Positions 46,367 through 55,339 of a DNA stretch of 64,000 nt are shown here, in pieces. Each line of letters begins with the position of its first letter. Position 1 is the first letter of the stretch. The notes beneath the pieces were generated by a model that was given only the letters and a program-made list of their open reading frames with translations, was not told where the DNA came from and made no database searches. A program made the position numbers and the translations under genes. Origin of the DNA: Deltaproteobacteria bacterium. Its GTDB lineage: Bacteria > Myxococcota > UBA727 > VGSZ01. The stretch spans positions 1 through 64,000 of the forward strand of contig JADZDP010000116.1 in assembly GCA_020850995.1 (NCBI GenBank), in the 5' to 3' direction.

Positions 46367-47226
46367 TGATCGCGCACGCTGCCCTGACCCTGCTGGTCGC
46401 GGCGGCCGACGCCTCGACCATCACGGTGGGTGGTGTGGAGCGCAGCTATCAGCTGTTCGCGCCCGCGAGCGCCGCGCCCAAGGCGCCGCTCGTGGTGGTG
46501 CTGCACGGACGCCTCGGCGCCGCCGCGCAGGTGCGCCAACACACCGGCATGGACGCCGAGGCCGACAAGCGCGGCGCGCTGGTGCTCTACCCGCAAGGCA
46601 TCGATCGTCGATGGAACGACGCGCGCCAGCTCACCCTCGATCCCGCGCGGCGCTTCGCCGGGAACGACGACGTGGGCTTCGTGCTGGCGGTGATCGACAA
46701 GCTCAGCGCCGAGGGCCGCGTGGACCCGGCGCGTGTGTACGTGGCGGGCCACTCGAATGGCGGCTTCCTCGCGCTCACCCTCGCGTGCACCCACGCCGAG
46801 CGCTTCGCCGGCGTGGGCGCGGTGGCGGCGAGCCTGCCGAAGACCACCTGTGCGCTGTCGCGCGCGCTGCCGGTGATGCTCTTTCACGGCACGGCAGACC
46901 CGCTCGTCCCCTTCGAGGGCGGCGGCGTGGGGCGCAAGAACGAACGCGGCCTCATCTCGAGCAACGCCGACACGGCGCGGGTGTTCGCCGACAAGGCGGG
47001 CTGTCAGCCGCCCACGCGGCGCGCGCCGATCGATCGCGACCAGAAGGACGGCACCCGCGTCATCATCGAGGAGCGCGCCGGCTGCAGCGCGCCGGTGGTC
47101 AACGTGATCATCGAGGGTGGCGGCCACGGTTGGCCCGGCCGTCCGCCGCGCCTGTCGGCGGCCACGCGCGAGATCGACGCCACTGTGGCGCTGGCGGCCT
47201 TCTTCCTCGACGGCAAGCTGCCCTGA
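46366..47226 (+). CDS. Secreted PHB-depolymerase/LpqC-like esterase
   Basis: 286 aa. Short signal peptide MIAHAALTLLVAAADA. Alpha/beta hydrolase of the CE1/PHB depolymerase type: oxyanion region VVVLHGRLG, nucleophile elbow GHSNGG, acid region FHGTADPLVPFEGG and catalytic His in EGGGHGWPG. Likely cleaves esters of polysaccharide-linked phenolic acids, or polyesters. Feruloyl esterase activity would fit with the GH44 enzyme and the phenolic-CoA pathways, but specificity is inference. Confidence 0.82.
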   Translation: MIAHAALTLLVAAADASTITVGGVERSYQLFAPASAAPKAPLVVVLHGRLGAAAQVRQHTGMDAEADKRGALVLYPQGIDRRWNDARQLTLDPARRFAGNDDVGFVLAVIDKLSAEGRVDPARVYVAGHSNGGFLALTLACTHAERFAGVGAVAASLPKTTCALSRALPVMLFHGTADPLVPFEGGGVGRKNERGLISSNADTARVFADKAGCQPPTRRAPIDRDQKDGTRVIIEERAGCSAPVVNVIIEGGGHGWPGRPPRLSAATREIDATVALAAFFLDGKLP

Positions 47227-47244
47227 CCGGCGCCGCGGCCGACC

Positions 47245-48942
47245 TCACCCGCGCAGCGCAGCGGCGGCGAGCTTGGGGATGCGCAAGAGCGAGGGATCCT
47301 GCTCGGCCTTGAGCATGGTTGCGCCCACCTGATTGAGCGTGCGGTAGCCGTGGAAGTACACGTGCTTCATGCGCGGACGGAAGGGCCCGCGCACCACGCT
47401 CTTCTCGGGGAAGTCGAAGCCGAAGCCGTTGTGCACCTTGCCCATGCCCGACTGGATGTCCTCGGGCGAATGGCCCGGATAGGCGCCCCAGGCGAGCTCG
47501 GTGAGCCCACCACCCGCGCCCGACCACACGTTGACGCCGATGACGCCGTAGCGCAAGCGCGCCAGCTCGTCCTCGAAGCGCGCCCCCAGGCGCGCCTGGG
47601 TTGCAGGATCGATGATCACCTGCGCGCCCAGCGTGCCCCACACGACATCGTTGGCGAAGTCGACGGCGCCGGGCAGGAAGTCCTCGCCGCTCCGGCCGGG
47701 CAGCTCGACCTGGGCGATGACGGTGCAGAAGGCCTCCTGGGTCAGCGCGTACTCGTCTTTCTGCGCGGGGACGTTCGGGATCAGCGCCCATGGCAGCGCG
47801 CCCTCCTGAGCCTCACCCAGCACCTCGGCCTTGGGGTAGCGATCGAGGAATGCCTGGTGGCGCTCGGCGGCGCCCGGGTAGTAGGCCTTGCGCGGCGCCG
47901 TGCGCGCCATCTCCTCGCGCAAGCACTCCAAGAAGCGATCCTTCTGTGGCCAGTCTTTGGCCAGCACCAGCACCTTGCCGGCGACGCAGGCGAAGCTCGC
48001 GTTGTTGGCCATGGTCGCGAGCACGTGCGCTGCCTGGTAGTGCAGGTCCTTGTCGCGCCACTCGCCGGGCACCACCAGCACCGGGCCCACGCCGCCAAGC
48101 TCGGCAGAGAAGGGCTTGGTGACCTTCTTGTCGCCGCTCTTTTTGCGCCGGGCTTGCTCCTCTGGGGCCGCTCCCCAGACGATGGCGTCGTAGGTGCGGT
48201 TGCTGCCGGTGATGTGCAGCGACTCCACGTCGACGTGGGTGGTGAGGTAGGCCCCCACGTCACCGGCGCCGTAGCACACCTCGAGGAAGCCGCGCTCGAT
48301 GAAGGGCGCGAGAATCTTCTCGAGGTGCGGCCCGCCAGCCTCGAGCACGGGGTTCATCTTCATGATGACCACCTCGTGCTCGAACACCAGCTTGTAGAGC
48401 GCGTCACAGGGCGCCAGGAAGCCCATGTTGCCAGCGCCCAGCACCAGGCCGACGCGCCCCTTGGCGGGCTTGGCGTTCACCATGGCGCCTTGGCTCGGCG
48501 CTTTGCCCTTCTCGATCCACACCTCGGCGACCCATTGATCGAGGAGGAGCTTGTCGAAGAGGTTGCGCGGGAACACCTGCGCCACCCAGCGCCCATCGGC
48601 GCGCTGGCGCAGGCTGGCCGGTTTTGGATGGCCGTCGTGCTCGAGGAGCTCGATGTACTGACGCAGGTTGCGCGCCACGATCACTGGCCCATCGAGCCAG
48701 GCCTCTCCCGAGGCCGGTGACTCCGGATCGAAGCCCTTGATGCGCGCCAAGGTCGCGGCCCAGGCCGGGCCCTCGGCCTGCAGGCGCTCCATGGTCGCGC
48801 GCAAGAGCGCGATCTTCTCCTTGCGCGGCACCTGCACCCAGGCGTCCTTCTGCTCCCGCAGACGCGCGAGCTTGCGATCGAGCTCTGCAGTGGCCGTGGG
48901 CGGCACCGACGAGGGCGGCGTAGGGAAGGCGGGCGAGCTCAT
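47245..48942 (-). CDS. Aldehyde dehydrogenase-superfamily protein
   Basis: 565 aa from ATG 48942 (AGGAG 7 nt upstream). Longer than the usual ~500 aa. NAD-binding and catalytic regions recognisable: VGLVLGAGNMGFLAPCD, HITGSNRTYD, AELGGVGPVLVVPG (Glu general base region) and NNASFACVAGKVLV (probable catalytic Cys). It lacks the classic ALDH Cys signature GQxC, so it belongs to a divergent branch. Substrate unknown. A role in fatty aldehyde oxidation is possible. Divergent from the GH44 gene. Confidence 0.82.
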   Translation of the reverse strand: MSSPAFPTPPSSVPPTATAELDRKLARLREQKDAWVQVPRKEKIALLRATMERLQAEGPAWAATLARIKGFDPESPASGEAWLDGPVIVARNLRQYIELLEHDGHPKPASLRQRADGRWVAQVFPRNLFDKLLLDQWVAEVWIEKGKAPSQGAMVNAKPAKGRVGLVLGAGNMGFLAPCDALYKLVFEHEVVIMKMNPVLEAGGPHLEKILAPFIERGFLEVCYGAGDVGAYLTTHVDVESLHITGSNRTYDAIVWGAAPEEQARRKKSGDKKVTKPFSAELGGVGPVLVVPGEWRDKDLHYQAAHVLATMANNASFACVAGKVLVLAKDWPQKDRFLECLREEMARTAPRKAYYPGAAERHQAFLDRYPKAEVLGEAQEGALPWALIPNVPAQKDEYALTQEAFCTVIAQVELPGRSGEDFLPGAVDFANDVVWGTLGAQVIIDPATQARLGARFEDELARLRYGVIGVNVWSGAGGGLTELAWGAYPGHSPEDIQSGMGKVHNGFGFDFPEKSVVRGPFRPRMKHVYFHGYRTLNQVGATMLKAEQDPSLLRIPKLAAAALRG

Positions 48943-49032
48943 GGCGGTACTCCTGGTGCCCTCGATAGAGGGTGCAGGGGCGGGTTTCAAAGGGGGCAGG
49001 GCAGGCGTGGCGCGCAAGCGCTATCGTTTGGC

Positions 49033-50754
49033 ATGTCTTTGTACCGCGCCGGCACCACGCTCTCGCTCCTCGCCTCGCTCGCCGTGGCCGTCGCCGGGTG
49101 CCCCACGGCGCCAGCCGAGGGTGAAGGCGAGGAGGGCGAGGGCGAAGAGGGCGAAGGGGAAGGTGAAGGCGAAGGCGAAGGCGAAGGCGAAGGCGAAGGC
49201 GAAGGCGAGGGCGAGGGAGAGCCCATCGTTGAGCCCGGCGATCCCGGCGCAGCCGAGCTGCTCTTGCAGGTGCGCGTCGACACGGGGAGACGAGCCATCT
49301 CGCCGCTCATCTACGGGTGGAACGGCGGCGATAGCGCCGAACAAGACCGACCCGCGCTGATACGCAGCGGCGGCAACCGCCTGACGGCCTACAACTGGGA
49401 GAACAACGCGAGCAACGCTGGCAGCGACTGGTGTTTTCAGAACGACGCCATGCTCGGCGGACCGAGCGCGCCTCCGGCCAACGCCTTCGTCGACCTCCTC
49501 GACGACGCTGAGGCGCGTGGCACCAGCGCGCTCGTCACGCTGCCCATGGTCGACTTCGTGGCCGCCGATCACGACGACCTCGGTGACGGCGGCCAAGGCC
49601 CGCCGTCCTGCGTGGGCGACGTGGCGAACTCCGGCGCCGACTACGTGCAGACGCGCTTCGTCGAGAACCACGCCGCCAAGGGCGCGGCCTTCGCGGACCC
49701 GCCGAACGAGAGCGACGGCGAGGTGTTCCAAGACGAGGCGCTGGCCTACCTGCGCGCGCACTGGCCCGCGGTGCCGCTCTTGGTCAACCTCGACAACGAG
49801 CCCGACCTCTGGTCTCAGACGCATGCGCGCATCCACCCCGATCCCGTGAGCTACGCCGAGCTGCGCGATCGCACGCTGGCGTTCGCCGGCGCCATCAAGG
49901 ACGTCGACGAGGGCGTCACGGTCTTGGGCTTCGTGAGCTACGGCTACGCCGGCTACACCACGCTGCAGGGCGCGCCCGACGCAGGCGCGCACGGCGAGTT
50001 CATCCCCTGGTTCCTCGACGAGCTGGCCGCCGCCGACGCCACGGCGGGGCGCCGCGTGGTCGACGTGCTCGACCTGCACTGGTACCCCGAGGCGCGGGGC
50101 GAGGGAGTCCGCATCAGCGATGCGCAAGACGACACCGCCGCCGCGGCGCGCGTGCAGGCGCCGCGCTCGCTGTGGGACCCGAGCTACCAAGAGGACAGCT
50201 GGATCGCCAACGACGTCCTGGGCGGCCCGGTGGAGCTGCTGCCGACGCTGTTCGGGCACATCGACGCCCACTACCCCGGTACCGGCCTGTCGTTCACCGA
50301 ATGGAATTACGGCGGCGGCTCGCACATCTCGGGCGCCATCGCGGTGGCCGACGTCCTCGGCGTGATCGGCCGGCTCGGCGTGTTCGCTGCCACCTACTAC
50401 CCGTTGGCCGGCGACGAGCCCTTTGCGCGCGCTGGCCTGCGCGTGTTCACCAACGTCGACGGCGTCGGCGCTGCCTTTGGTGTTACCGCGGTGTTCGCCG
50501 GCACCGACGACGTCGAGCGCGTCACCGTCTACGCCTCGGATCATCCGCTGGTGGTGGTGGCCCTCAACAAGAGCGGCGACAGCATCGATGCCGCGCTGAC
50601 CTTGGCCGCGCCCGCCACCGCGCAGCTCGCGCGCTTCGTGCTCGACGGCGACGCGCCCACCATCGCGGCGGCCACGCCCGTCGACGCGGTGGCGCAAAAC
50701 GCGTTCCGCGTGACGCTGCCGCCCTGGTCGGTGACGGTGCTGCGGGCGCCGTAG
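49033..50754 (+). CDS. GH44 endoglucanase/xyloglucanase lipoprotein
   Basis: 573 aa. Signal SLLASLAVAVAGC with lipobox VAGC (Cys23), a pure Gly-Glu linker of about 35 residues (encoded by a hexanucleotide repeat), then the GH44 module. Catalytic acid/base Glu256 in NLDNEPDLW and nucleophile Glu423 in FTEWNYGGGSHISGAIA, both typical of GH44. Start fold GWNGGDSAEQDRP. It cleaves beta-1,4-glucan or xyloglucan at the cell surface. The C-terminal ~90 residues form the beta-sandwich of the family. Confidence 0.88.
   Translation: MSLYRAGTTLSLLASLAVAVAGCPTAPAEGEGEEGEGEEGEGEGEGEGEGEGEGEGEGEGEGEPIVEPGDPGAAELLLQVRVDTGRRAISPLIYGWNGGDSAEQDRPALIRSGGNRLTAYNWENNASNAGSDWCFQNDAMLGGPSAPPANAFVDLLDDAEARGTSALVTLPMVDFVAADHDDLGDGGQGPPSCVGDVANSGADYVQTRFVENHAAKGAAFADPPNESDGEVFQDEALAYLRAHWPAVPLLVNLDNEPDLWSQTHARIHPDPVSYAELRDRTLAFAGAIKDVDEGVTVLGFVSYGYAGYTTLQGAPDAGAHGEFIPWFLDELAAADATAGRRVVDVLDLHWYPEARGEGVRISDAQDDTAAAARVQAPRSLWDPSYQEDSWIANDVLGGPVELLPTLFGHIDAHYPGTGLSFTEWNYGGGSHISGAIAVADVLGVIGRLGVFAATYYPLAGDEPFARAGLRVFTNVDGVGAAFGVTAVFAGTDDVERVTVYASDHPLVVVALNKSGDSIDAALTLAAPATAQLARFVLDGDAPTIAAATPVDAVAQNAFRVTLPPWSVTVLRAP
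49119..49220 (+). repeat. In-frame hexanucleotide repeat encoding a Gly-Glu linker
   Basis: About 17 hexamers of the type GGCGAA/GGCGAG, nearly perfect between 49165 and 49206, inside the GH44 gene. Loss or gain of units changes linker length by two residues without a frameshift. A similar, shorter run lies in the lipoprotein gene at 41020. Confidence 0.8.
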
Positions 50755-50756
50755 CT

Positions 50757-51863
50757 CTACTCCACCGCGCTCAGCTTCCTGCGCTCGTGCCCCACGTAGA
50801 TGACACCGTCGGCGCTGCACGCGTCCCACCATGATGCGCCGGTCTTGACGGTGAAGCGTGGCTCGCCGTCGCGCGCGCCGAACACCATCAGCCCTGCGCT
50901 GCCCGTCGGTACGGCCACCACCTCGCCCACCACCAGCGGCGTGGCGTGCACGATGCCCGGTAGCTCGCGACGCCACGACAGCAGGCCGGTGGCGGCGTCG
51001 ACGCGCGCCACTGCGCTGCTGTTTTGGTTGCTCGCGCTCAAGAACAGCGCCGCGCCGCCGAGCGCCAGCGAATTGCCGAAGCTGCCACCGCCGGGCGTGG
51101 GCTCGTAGCCCCAGCGCTTCTTGCCGGAGGCGACGTCCACGGCCCAGGTCTCGGCCACATTGGTGGGCACGTAGATGGAGCGCTCGTCGACGGCGACCGC
51201 CTCTGGTTGGAAGCCGGCGCTGACCCGCCGCTCGCGATCGATCACCGGCCCAGGCACGCGCCACAGCTCCCGTCCGCTGGCGCTGTCGAAGGCGAACACC
51301 AGGTTCTCGGCATTACCGTGCACGAACACACGCCCGTCGCGCACGCCGAGCACCGAGGTGCCCGCGGCCAGCGGGATGCGCAGCAGCTCGCGCCCGGTGG
51401 CGGCGTCGAGCGCGACGGCACCACCGATGAAGCCGAGCCACACGCGCTCGCCTTGTGCGCTGCGCTCCACCTGCGGCGTCGACAACAGGCCGCCCTCGCC
51501 GTTCTTGAAGCGCCAGCGCTCGGCGCCCGTGGCGCGATCGAGCGCGAGCACGTCACCCGAGAAGCCGCCGTGGACCACCAGCGGGCCCACCAGGCCCGGC
51601 GCCGCATGCGGATAGCCGCGACCCACCTCGCGCTGCCACGCCACGCGACCGGTGGCGCGCTCGACGGCAACCAGCAGCGCGTGCTCGCGTTTGTTCACCG
51701 GGCGCATCACGCCCTGAAACACGCGCTGCTCGTCGGTGGCGCAGCCGCGCGCTGGCGCGCCGGGGAGCGTGGCGGTCCATGCCACCACGCCGCGCGGCGA
51801 GTGCGGCGCCTCCGCGTCGGCGGCGGCGAGCACGAGGGGCAGCGTCCAGAGCGCGACCTGCAT
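50757..51863 (-). CDS. PQQ-like beta-propeller protein (BamB/YncE type)
   Basis: 368 aa. Signal peptide MQVALWTLPLVLAAADA, then repeated blade motifs of the form ALD.ATG.E.WR: VERATGRVAWQREVG, DRATGAERWRFKNG, DAATGRELLRIPL, DSASGRELWRVPG, DVASGKKRWGYEP and DAATGLLSWRREL. Seven or eight blades; no PQQ-binding or catalytic residues can be claimed. Periplasmic scaffold or ligand-binding role. It is followed after a 32-bp gap by a lipoprotein gene on the same strand. Confidence 0.82.
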   Translation of the reverse strand: MQVALWTLPLVLAAADAEAPHSPRGVVAWTATLPGAPARGCATDEQRVFQGVMRPVNKREHALLVAVERATGRVAWQREVGRGYPHAAPGLVGPLVVHGGFSGDVLALDRATGAERWRFKNGEGGLLSTPQVERSAQGERVWLGFIGGAVALDAATGRELLRIPLAAGTSVLGVRDGRVFVHGNAENLVFAFDSASGRELWRVPGPVIDRERRVSAGFQPEAVAVDERSIYVPTNVAETWAVDVASGKKRWGYEPTPGGGSFGNSLALGGAALFLSASNQNSSAVARVDAATGLLSWRRELPGIVHATPLVVGEVVAVPTGSAGLMVFGARDGEPRFTVKTGASWWDACSADGVIYVGHERRKLSAVE

Positions 51864-51895
51864 GGCGGATGCTCACTCCTGCTCGTGGTGCAGCG

Positions 51896-52702
51896 CTACG
51901 GCACCGGCTTTGGCTCCAAGAGCGGCGGCGGCGCGTCACTGGGATCGCTCGGTGCGTCGGTGGGGCTTGGCACCGGCGCCGGCGGGCGCGGCGGCGGCCC
52001 GCTGCCGATGCGCCCGCGCACGTCGCGCGCATGCTTGGTGAGCGCGTTCGCGTACAGGTTCGACCAGCGCGTCTGTTCCGAGGCGGCGATGATGTACTGC
52101 GACGAGCTCTGCGCCACGTAGAGCGCGATGCCGCCAACCAAAGAACCGAGCACCACGTACCAGCCGTTTTGGTCGCGGGTCACCACCGAGTAGAGCAGCG
52201 CGGCCACCGAGGCCACCTCGAGCACGGTGGCGCTCACCCCGAGGGTGGTGGTGACGGCGTACTCGAAGCCGTCGTCGATGTTGCCCGTGACCGGCTCGCT
52301 CCTGACCAGGGTGCCATCCGGCAGGGTCGAGGTGAGCCCGATGCTCATCTCTTTCCAGGTGCCGATCTGCAGCGCCGAGGGCCCCGCCAGATCCATGCTG
52401 GCGATGGTGCGCGCTGGCGGCGCGTCGTCGTCGGTGCTGAGGAGCGTGTTGAGCGAGGTCGCCGTGTAGTTCTGCACCTCGCGCTGCCAGGTGCGGCTCG
52501 GCGAGAGCGGCAGCCCGGGCTCGCGCAGCACGGTGCTCTCGCCGTCGAAGCGCACGCCCGCCAGCGGCGGTCCGTCGGCGACCAGCGGCGTGTCGGGCCG
52601 CGTGGGCTTGAGGACCGTGCTGCAACCCGCGCCGAGCACCGCCACCGCCAGTACTGCGAGGGCCAAGACGAAGCGCGATGCGTTCCCCATGCCGTCCACC
52701 AT
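51896..52702 (-). CDS. Hypothetical lipoprotein with membrane segment
   Basis: 268 aa from ATG 52702 (GAGG upstream); ATG 52690 is an alternative. Lipoprotein signal FVLALAVLAVAVLGAGC. A middle region with repeated beta sequence and a hydrophobic stretch (VLGSLVGGIALYV, ~180-195). The C-terminus is Pro-rich (GSGPPPRPPAPVPSPTDAPSD). No known family. It lies directly downstream of the regulator gene on the same strand (9-bp gap), so it may be controlled with it. Confidence 0.7.
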   Translation of the reverse strand: MVDGMGNASRFVLALAVLAVAVLGAGCSTVLKPTRPDTPLVADGPPLAGVRFDGESTVLREPGLPLSPSRTWQREVQNYTATSLNTLLSTDDDAPPARTIASMDLAGPSALQIGTWKEMSIGLTSTLPDGTLVRSEPVTGNIDDGFEYAVTTTLGVSATVLEVASVAALLYSVVTRDQNGWYVVLGSLVGGIALYVAQSSSQYIIAASEQTRWSNLYANALTKHARDVRGRIGSGPPPRPPAPVPSPTDAPSDPSDAPPPLLEPKPVP

Positions 52703-52710
52703 ACCAACCC

Positions 52711-54087
52711 TCAGCCGGGGAAGCCGTCCTCGCGGGTGAGACCGTGGCGCTGCGCACGTCGGTAAAAGGTGGCGCGGCCGATGCCGAGGCGCCTGGCCGC
52801 CTCCGACACGTTGCCGCCGGTCTCGCGCAGGGCCGCGATCATGAGCTCGCGCTCCATCTCGTGCAGCGGGCGCACCGCCTGCTTCTCCTCGTCGGTCATG
52901 CCGTCGCTGCCGACGCGCTGGGTGTCGGCGGCCGTGACCTCGGCCGGCAGGTCGCCGATGCGGATGACGCCGCCGTTGGCGGTCAGCGCCATGCGCTCGA
53001 CGGTGTTGAACAGCTCGCGCACGTTGCCTGGCCACTCGTAGCGCAGCAGCGCCTCCATCACCTCGTCGGAGATGGTGGGGGGTGGCTGGTTCTCCCGCGC
53101 CGCGAAACGGGCGAGCGCGTAGCGCGCCAGCGCGGCGACGTCGTCCTGCCGATCACGCAGCGGGGGCACGGTGATGGAGAAGACGTTGAGCCGGTAGAAC
53201 AGGTCGGCGCGGAAGGTCCCGCGCGACACCTCGCTTGGCAGGTGACGCACGGTGGAGGCGATGACGCGCACGTCACCACCGCCGTTGCCGCGGCGATCTG
53301 CCAGCTGGGCGTCGTGCAGCTGGCGATCGAGCCGCGCCTGCAGGTTGGCGTCGAGCTCGCCCACCTCGTCGAGGAACAAGGTGCCGCCGCGCGCCTCCTC
53401 GAAGCGCCCGCCGAATTGCCCGTCGCCGAAGAGCTGCGCCTGCAACAGCTCCACGGGCTTGAGTGCGCAATTGAGCGTGACGAAGGGCCCGTCGCGGCGC
53501 CGCGAGCGCGCGTGGATGCGCTGCGCCACCAGCTCTTTGCCGGTCCCCGGCTCGCCATAGACGAGCACCGGCACCCGCGACGCGGCCACGCGCTCGACCA
53601 GCGAGATGACCTCACTCATGGCCTGGGAGCCGCAGATCAGGTGCGGGCCGCCGTCGCCGCGGATCATGGCGGCACGCAGGCCGTCGCTCTCGAGGCGCAG
53701 GCGCGTCTGCTCGGCGGCGTTTCGCACCACGATGGCCAGGCGCTGCAGGTCCAGGGGCTTGGTGAGGTAGTCGAAGGCGCCCCGGCGCATGGCGTCGACG
53801 ATGTTGTCGACGCCGGTGGCGGCGGTCATCATCACCACCGCCAGCTCCTTGTGGTCGCGGGCCAGGCGATCGAGCAGCATCAGGCCGTCGACGTTCGGCA
53901 TGGTGATGTCGAGCAGCACCACGTCGAAGGGCGATTGCAGGGCGCGATCCACCTCGCGACCGTCGAGCACGACCTCGACCGTGTGCCCGTGGTGCTCGAG
54001 ATACTTCGAGACCAGGCCGCAGATCGCCTCATCGTCGTCAACGAGGAGCACGCGGGCTGCTAGCGGATGCTTCTGCGAGGTCACCAT
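52711..54087 (-). CDS. NtrC-like response regulator lacking the GAFTGA loop
   Basis: 458 aa. Receiver domain 1-125 with acidic pocket Asp18-20, phospho-acceptor Asp60 (VVLLDITMP) and Lys110. AAA+ domain: Walker A GEPGTGKE (178-185), Walker B GGTLFLDE, arginine finger FRADLFYRLN. Fis-type HTH at the end (NVSEAARRLGIGRATFYRRAQRHG). The stretch between LFG and GGTLFLDE is GDGQFGGRFEEAR, about ten residues shorter than usual, and the GAFTGA loop that contacts sigma-54 is gone. It may act without sigma-54, like TyrR or HupR. No partner kinase adjacent. Confidence 0.88.
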   Translation of the reverse strand: MVTSQKHPLAARVLLVDDDEAICGLVSKYLEHHGHTVEVVLDGREVDRALQSPFDVVLLDITMPNVDGLMLLDRLARDHKELAVVMMTAATGVDNIVDAMRRGAFDYLTKPLDLQRLAIVVRNAAEQTRLRLESDGLRAAMIRGDGGPHLICGSQAMSEVISLVERVAASRVPVLVYGEPGTGKELVAQRIHARSRRRDGPFVTLNCALKPVELLQAQLFGDGQFGGRFEEARGGTLFLDEVGELDANLQARLDRQLHDAQLADRRGNGGGDVRVIASTVRHLPSEVSRGTFRADLFYRLNVFSITVPPLRDRQDDVAALARYALARFAARENQPPPTISDEVMEALLRYEWPGNVRELFNTVERMALTANGGVIRIGDLPAEVTAADTQRVGSDGMTDEEKQAVRPLHEMERELMIAALRETGGNVSEAARRLGIGRATFYRRAQRHGLTREDGFPG

Positions 54088-54220
54088 GAGACACCTGCGA
54101 GGCGAAGAGGCTGGCGCGTTGCGATAGGCCCGTCCCGCAATGAGACAGATCACGCAGGCGTGGTTTACCCGGCTCTGGCCGTCCGCCGCAAGCGTCGTGG
54201 GGCGGACGAGGGACGTTTCG

Positions 54221-55339
54221 TCAGCCCTGAAGGGAGGCGTCGAGGCGCGTGCGGTCGCCGCTCGCCACCAGCACGATCTCGTCCACCGCGTCGAAGGTGC
54301 CCTGCAGCTCGTAGGCTGCGATGCCGCTCGATCCCGGGCCAATGGGCAGGCGGGGCAGACGGAAGAGGTGATCACCGGGCCGCGCCACGCCCGGCTCGGC
54401 GCCGAAGGCGGCGCGGTAGCCGGCCGTGCGGGCCGCGAGCACCGCCCGCTCATCCACGTAGGGCGAGCGGCCGAAGGGGTAACTGACGACGTCGGCGAAG
54501 GAGGCGCCGCAGAGGCGGCGTAGCAGCTCCCGCGGTCGCACCATCTCGTCCTGCAGCGCGCTCGCGGTGGCGTTGGCCAAGGCCAGGTGCCGCTCGCCGT
54601 GCGCGCCAAAGGACAGGAGTGGCTCTTTGCACAGCTCCGCCAGCTCGAAGCGACCCAGCATGCGATCGAGCGGCGCGCAGGGCGGGGTGCCGCCGGTGCG
54701 CTGGAAGAGCTCTGCCAGGCGCCGCTCGAGGCGCTCCTCGTCGAGCGCGGCCAGCGACAGGAGGAGGCGCCGCGTGGCCGCGCGCCGCTTGGCGGCAGTC
54801 TCGGTTCGGAGCACTCGATCGATCCAGGAGACTGCGAGCGGGCGCGGAGCGTGTTGCTCAACAGCGCAGCGCACGGCCTCGTCCCACAGCGTGCCGTGAA
54901 ACACCCCTTGCACGCCGGGATCCAGGAAGCCGGTGGTAACGAACACCGTGGCTGGCACCCCCAGCTCGCGCAGCACCGGCAGCGCCAGCTCCACCGTAGC
55001 CGCGAAGCTCTCGTCGAAGGTCAAGACCGCCAGGCCGCGCGCGAGGCGCTCGCCCCGCTCCAGCACCGCCACCGCCTCGGCGAGGTGCACGAAGTCGAGC
55101 GTGCCCTGGGCGTCTTTCAGCTCGCGCGTGAGCGCCGCCGGTGTCAGCGCGCCCCGGCCCCAATCCTGGTGGCGCCGGCCCCAGGACGTATCGGGGAGCA
55201 CGCGGCGCGCGCGCAACACGGCCACGCCGGCCCCGCGCGAGGCCACCGAGAGCGCGTGCAGCGCCTTCCGCGTGAAGGGCACGCGGCCCACCTGGCGCAT
55301 GGCGCCCCGCAAGAGCGATCGGCTGGCGGCCCTAAGCAT
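54221..55339 (-). CDS. NodB-like polysaccharide deacetylase
   Basis: 372 aa. NodB homology domain: motif 1 LTFDESF (usual form TFDDG; the second Asp reads Glu), motif 2 SFGAHGERHLAL (metal His pair), and VSYPFGRSPYVDERAVLAARTAGYRAAF (later motifs). A catalytic deacetylase of a surface polysaccharide or chitin oligomer is likely, though the TFDE variant calls for caution. No signal peptide. Its start overlaps the end of the HcrB-like gene by 8 bp, so the two are translated together despite unrelated roles. Confidence 0.8.
   Translation of the reverse strand: MLRAASRSLLRGAMRQVGRVPFTRKALHALSVASRGAGVAVLRARRVLPDTSWGRRHQDWGRGALTPAALTRELKDAQGTLDFVHLAEAVAVLERGERLARGLAVLTFDESFAATVELALPVLRELGVPATVFVTTGFLDPGVQGVFHGTLWDEAVRCAVEQHAPRPLAVSWIDRVLRTETAAKRRAATRRLLLSLAALDEERLERRLAELFQRTGGTPPCAPLDRMLGRFELAELCKEPLLSFGAHGERHLALANATASALQDEMVRPRELLRRLCGASFADVVSYPFGRSPYVDERAVLAARTAGYRAAFGAEPGVARPGDHLFRLPRLPIGPGSSGIAAYELQGTFDAVDEIVLVASGDRTRLDASLQG

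Noticed and set aside
47245..48942. Assignment of the aldehyde dehydrogenase to the aromatic pathway
   Set aside because: It is 26 kb away, on the other strand and of a divergent type; no sequence feature links it to benzoate metabolism.
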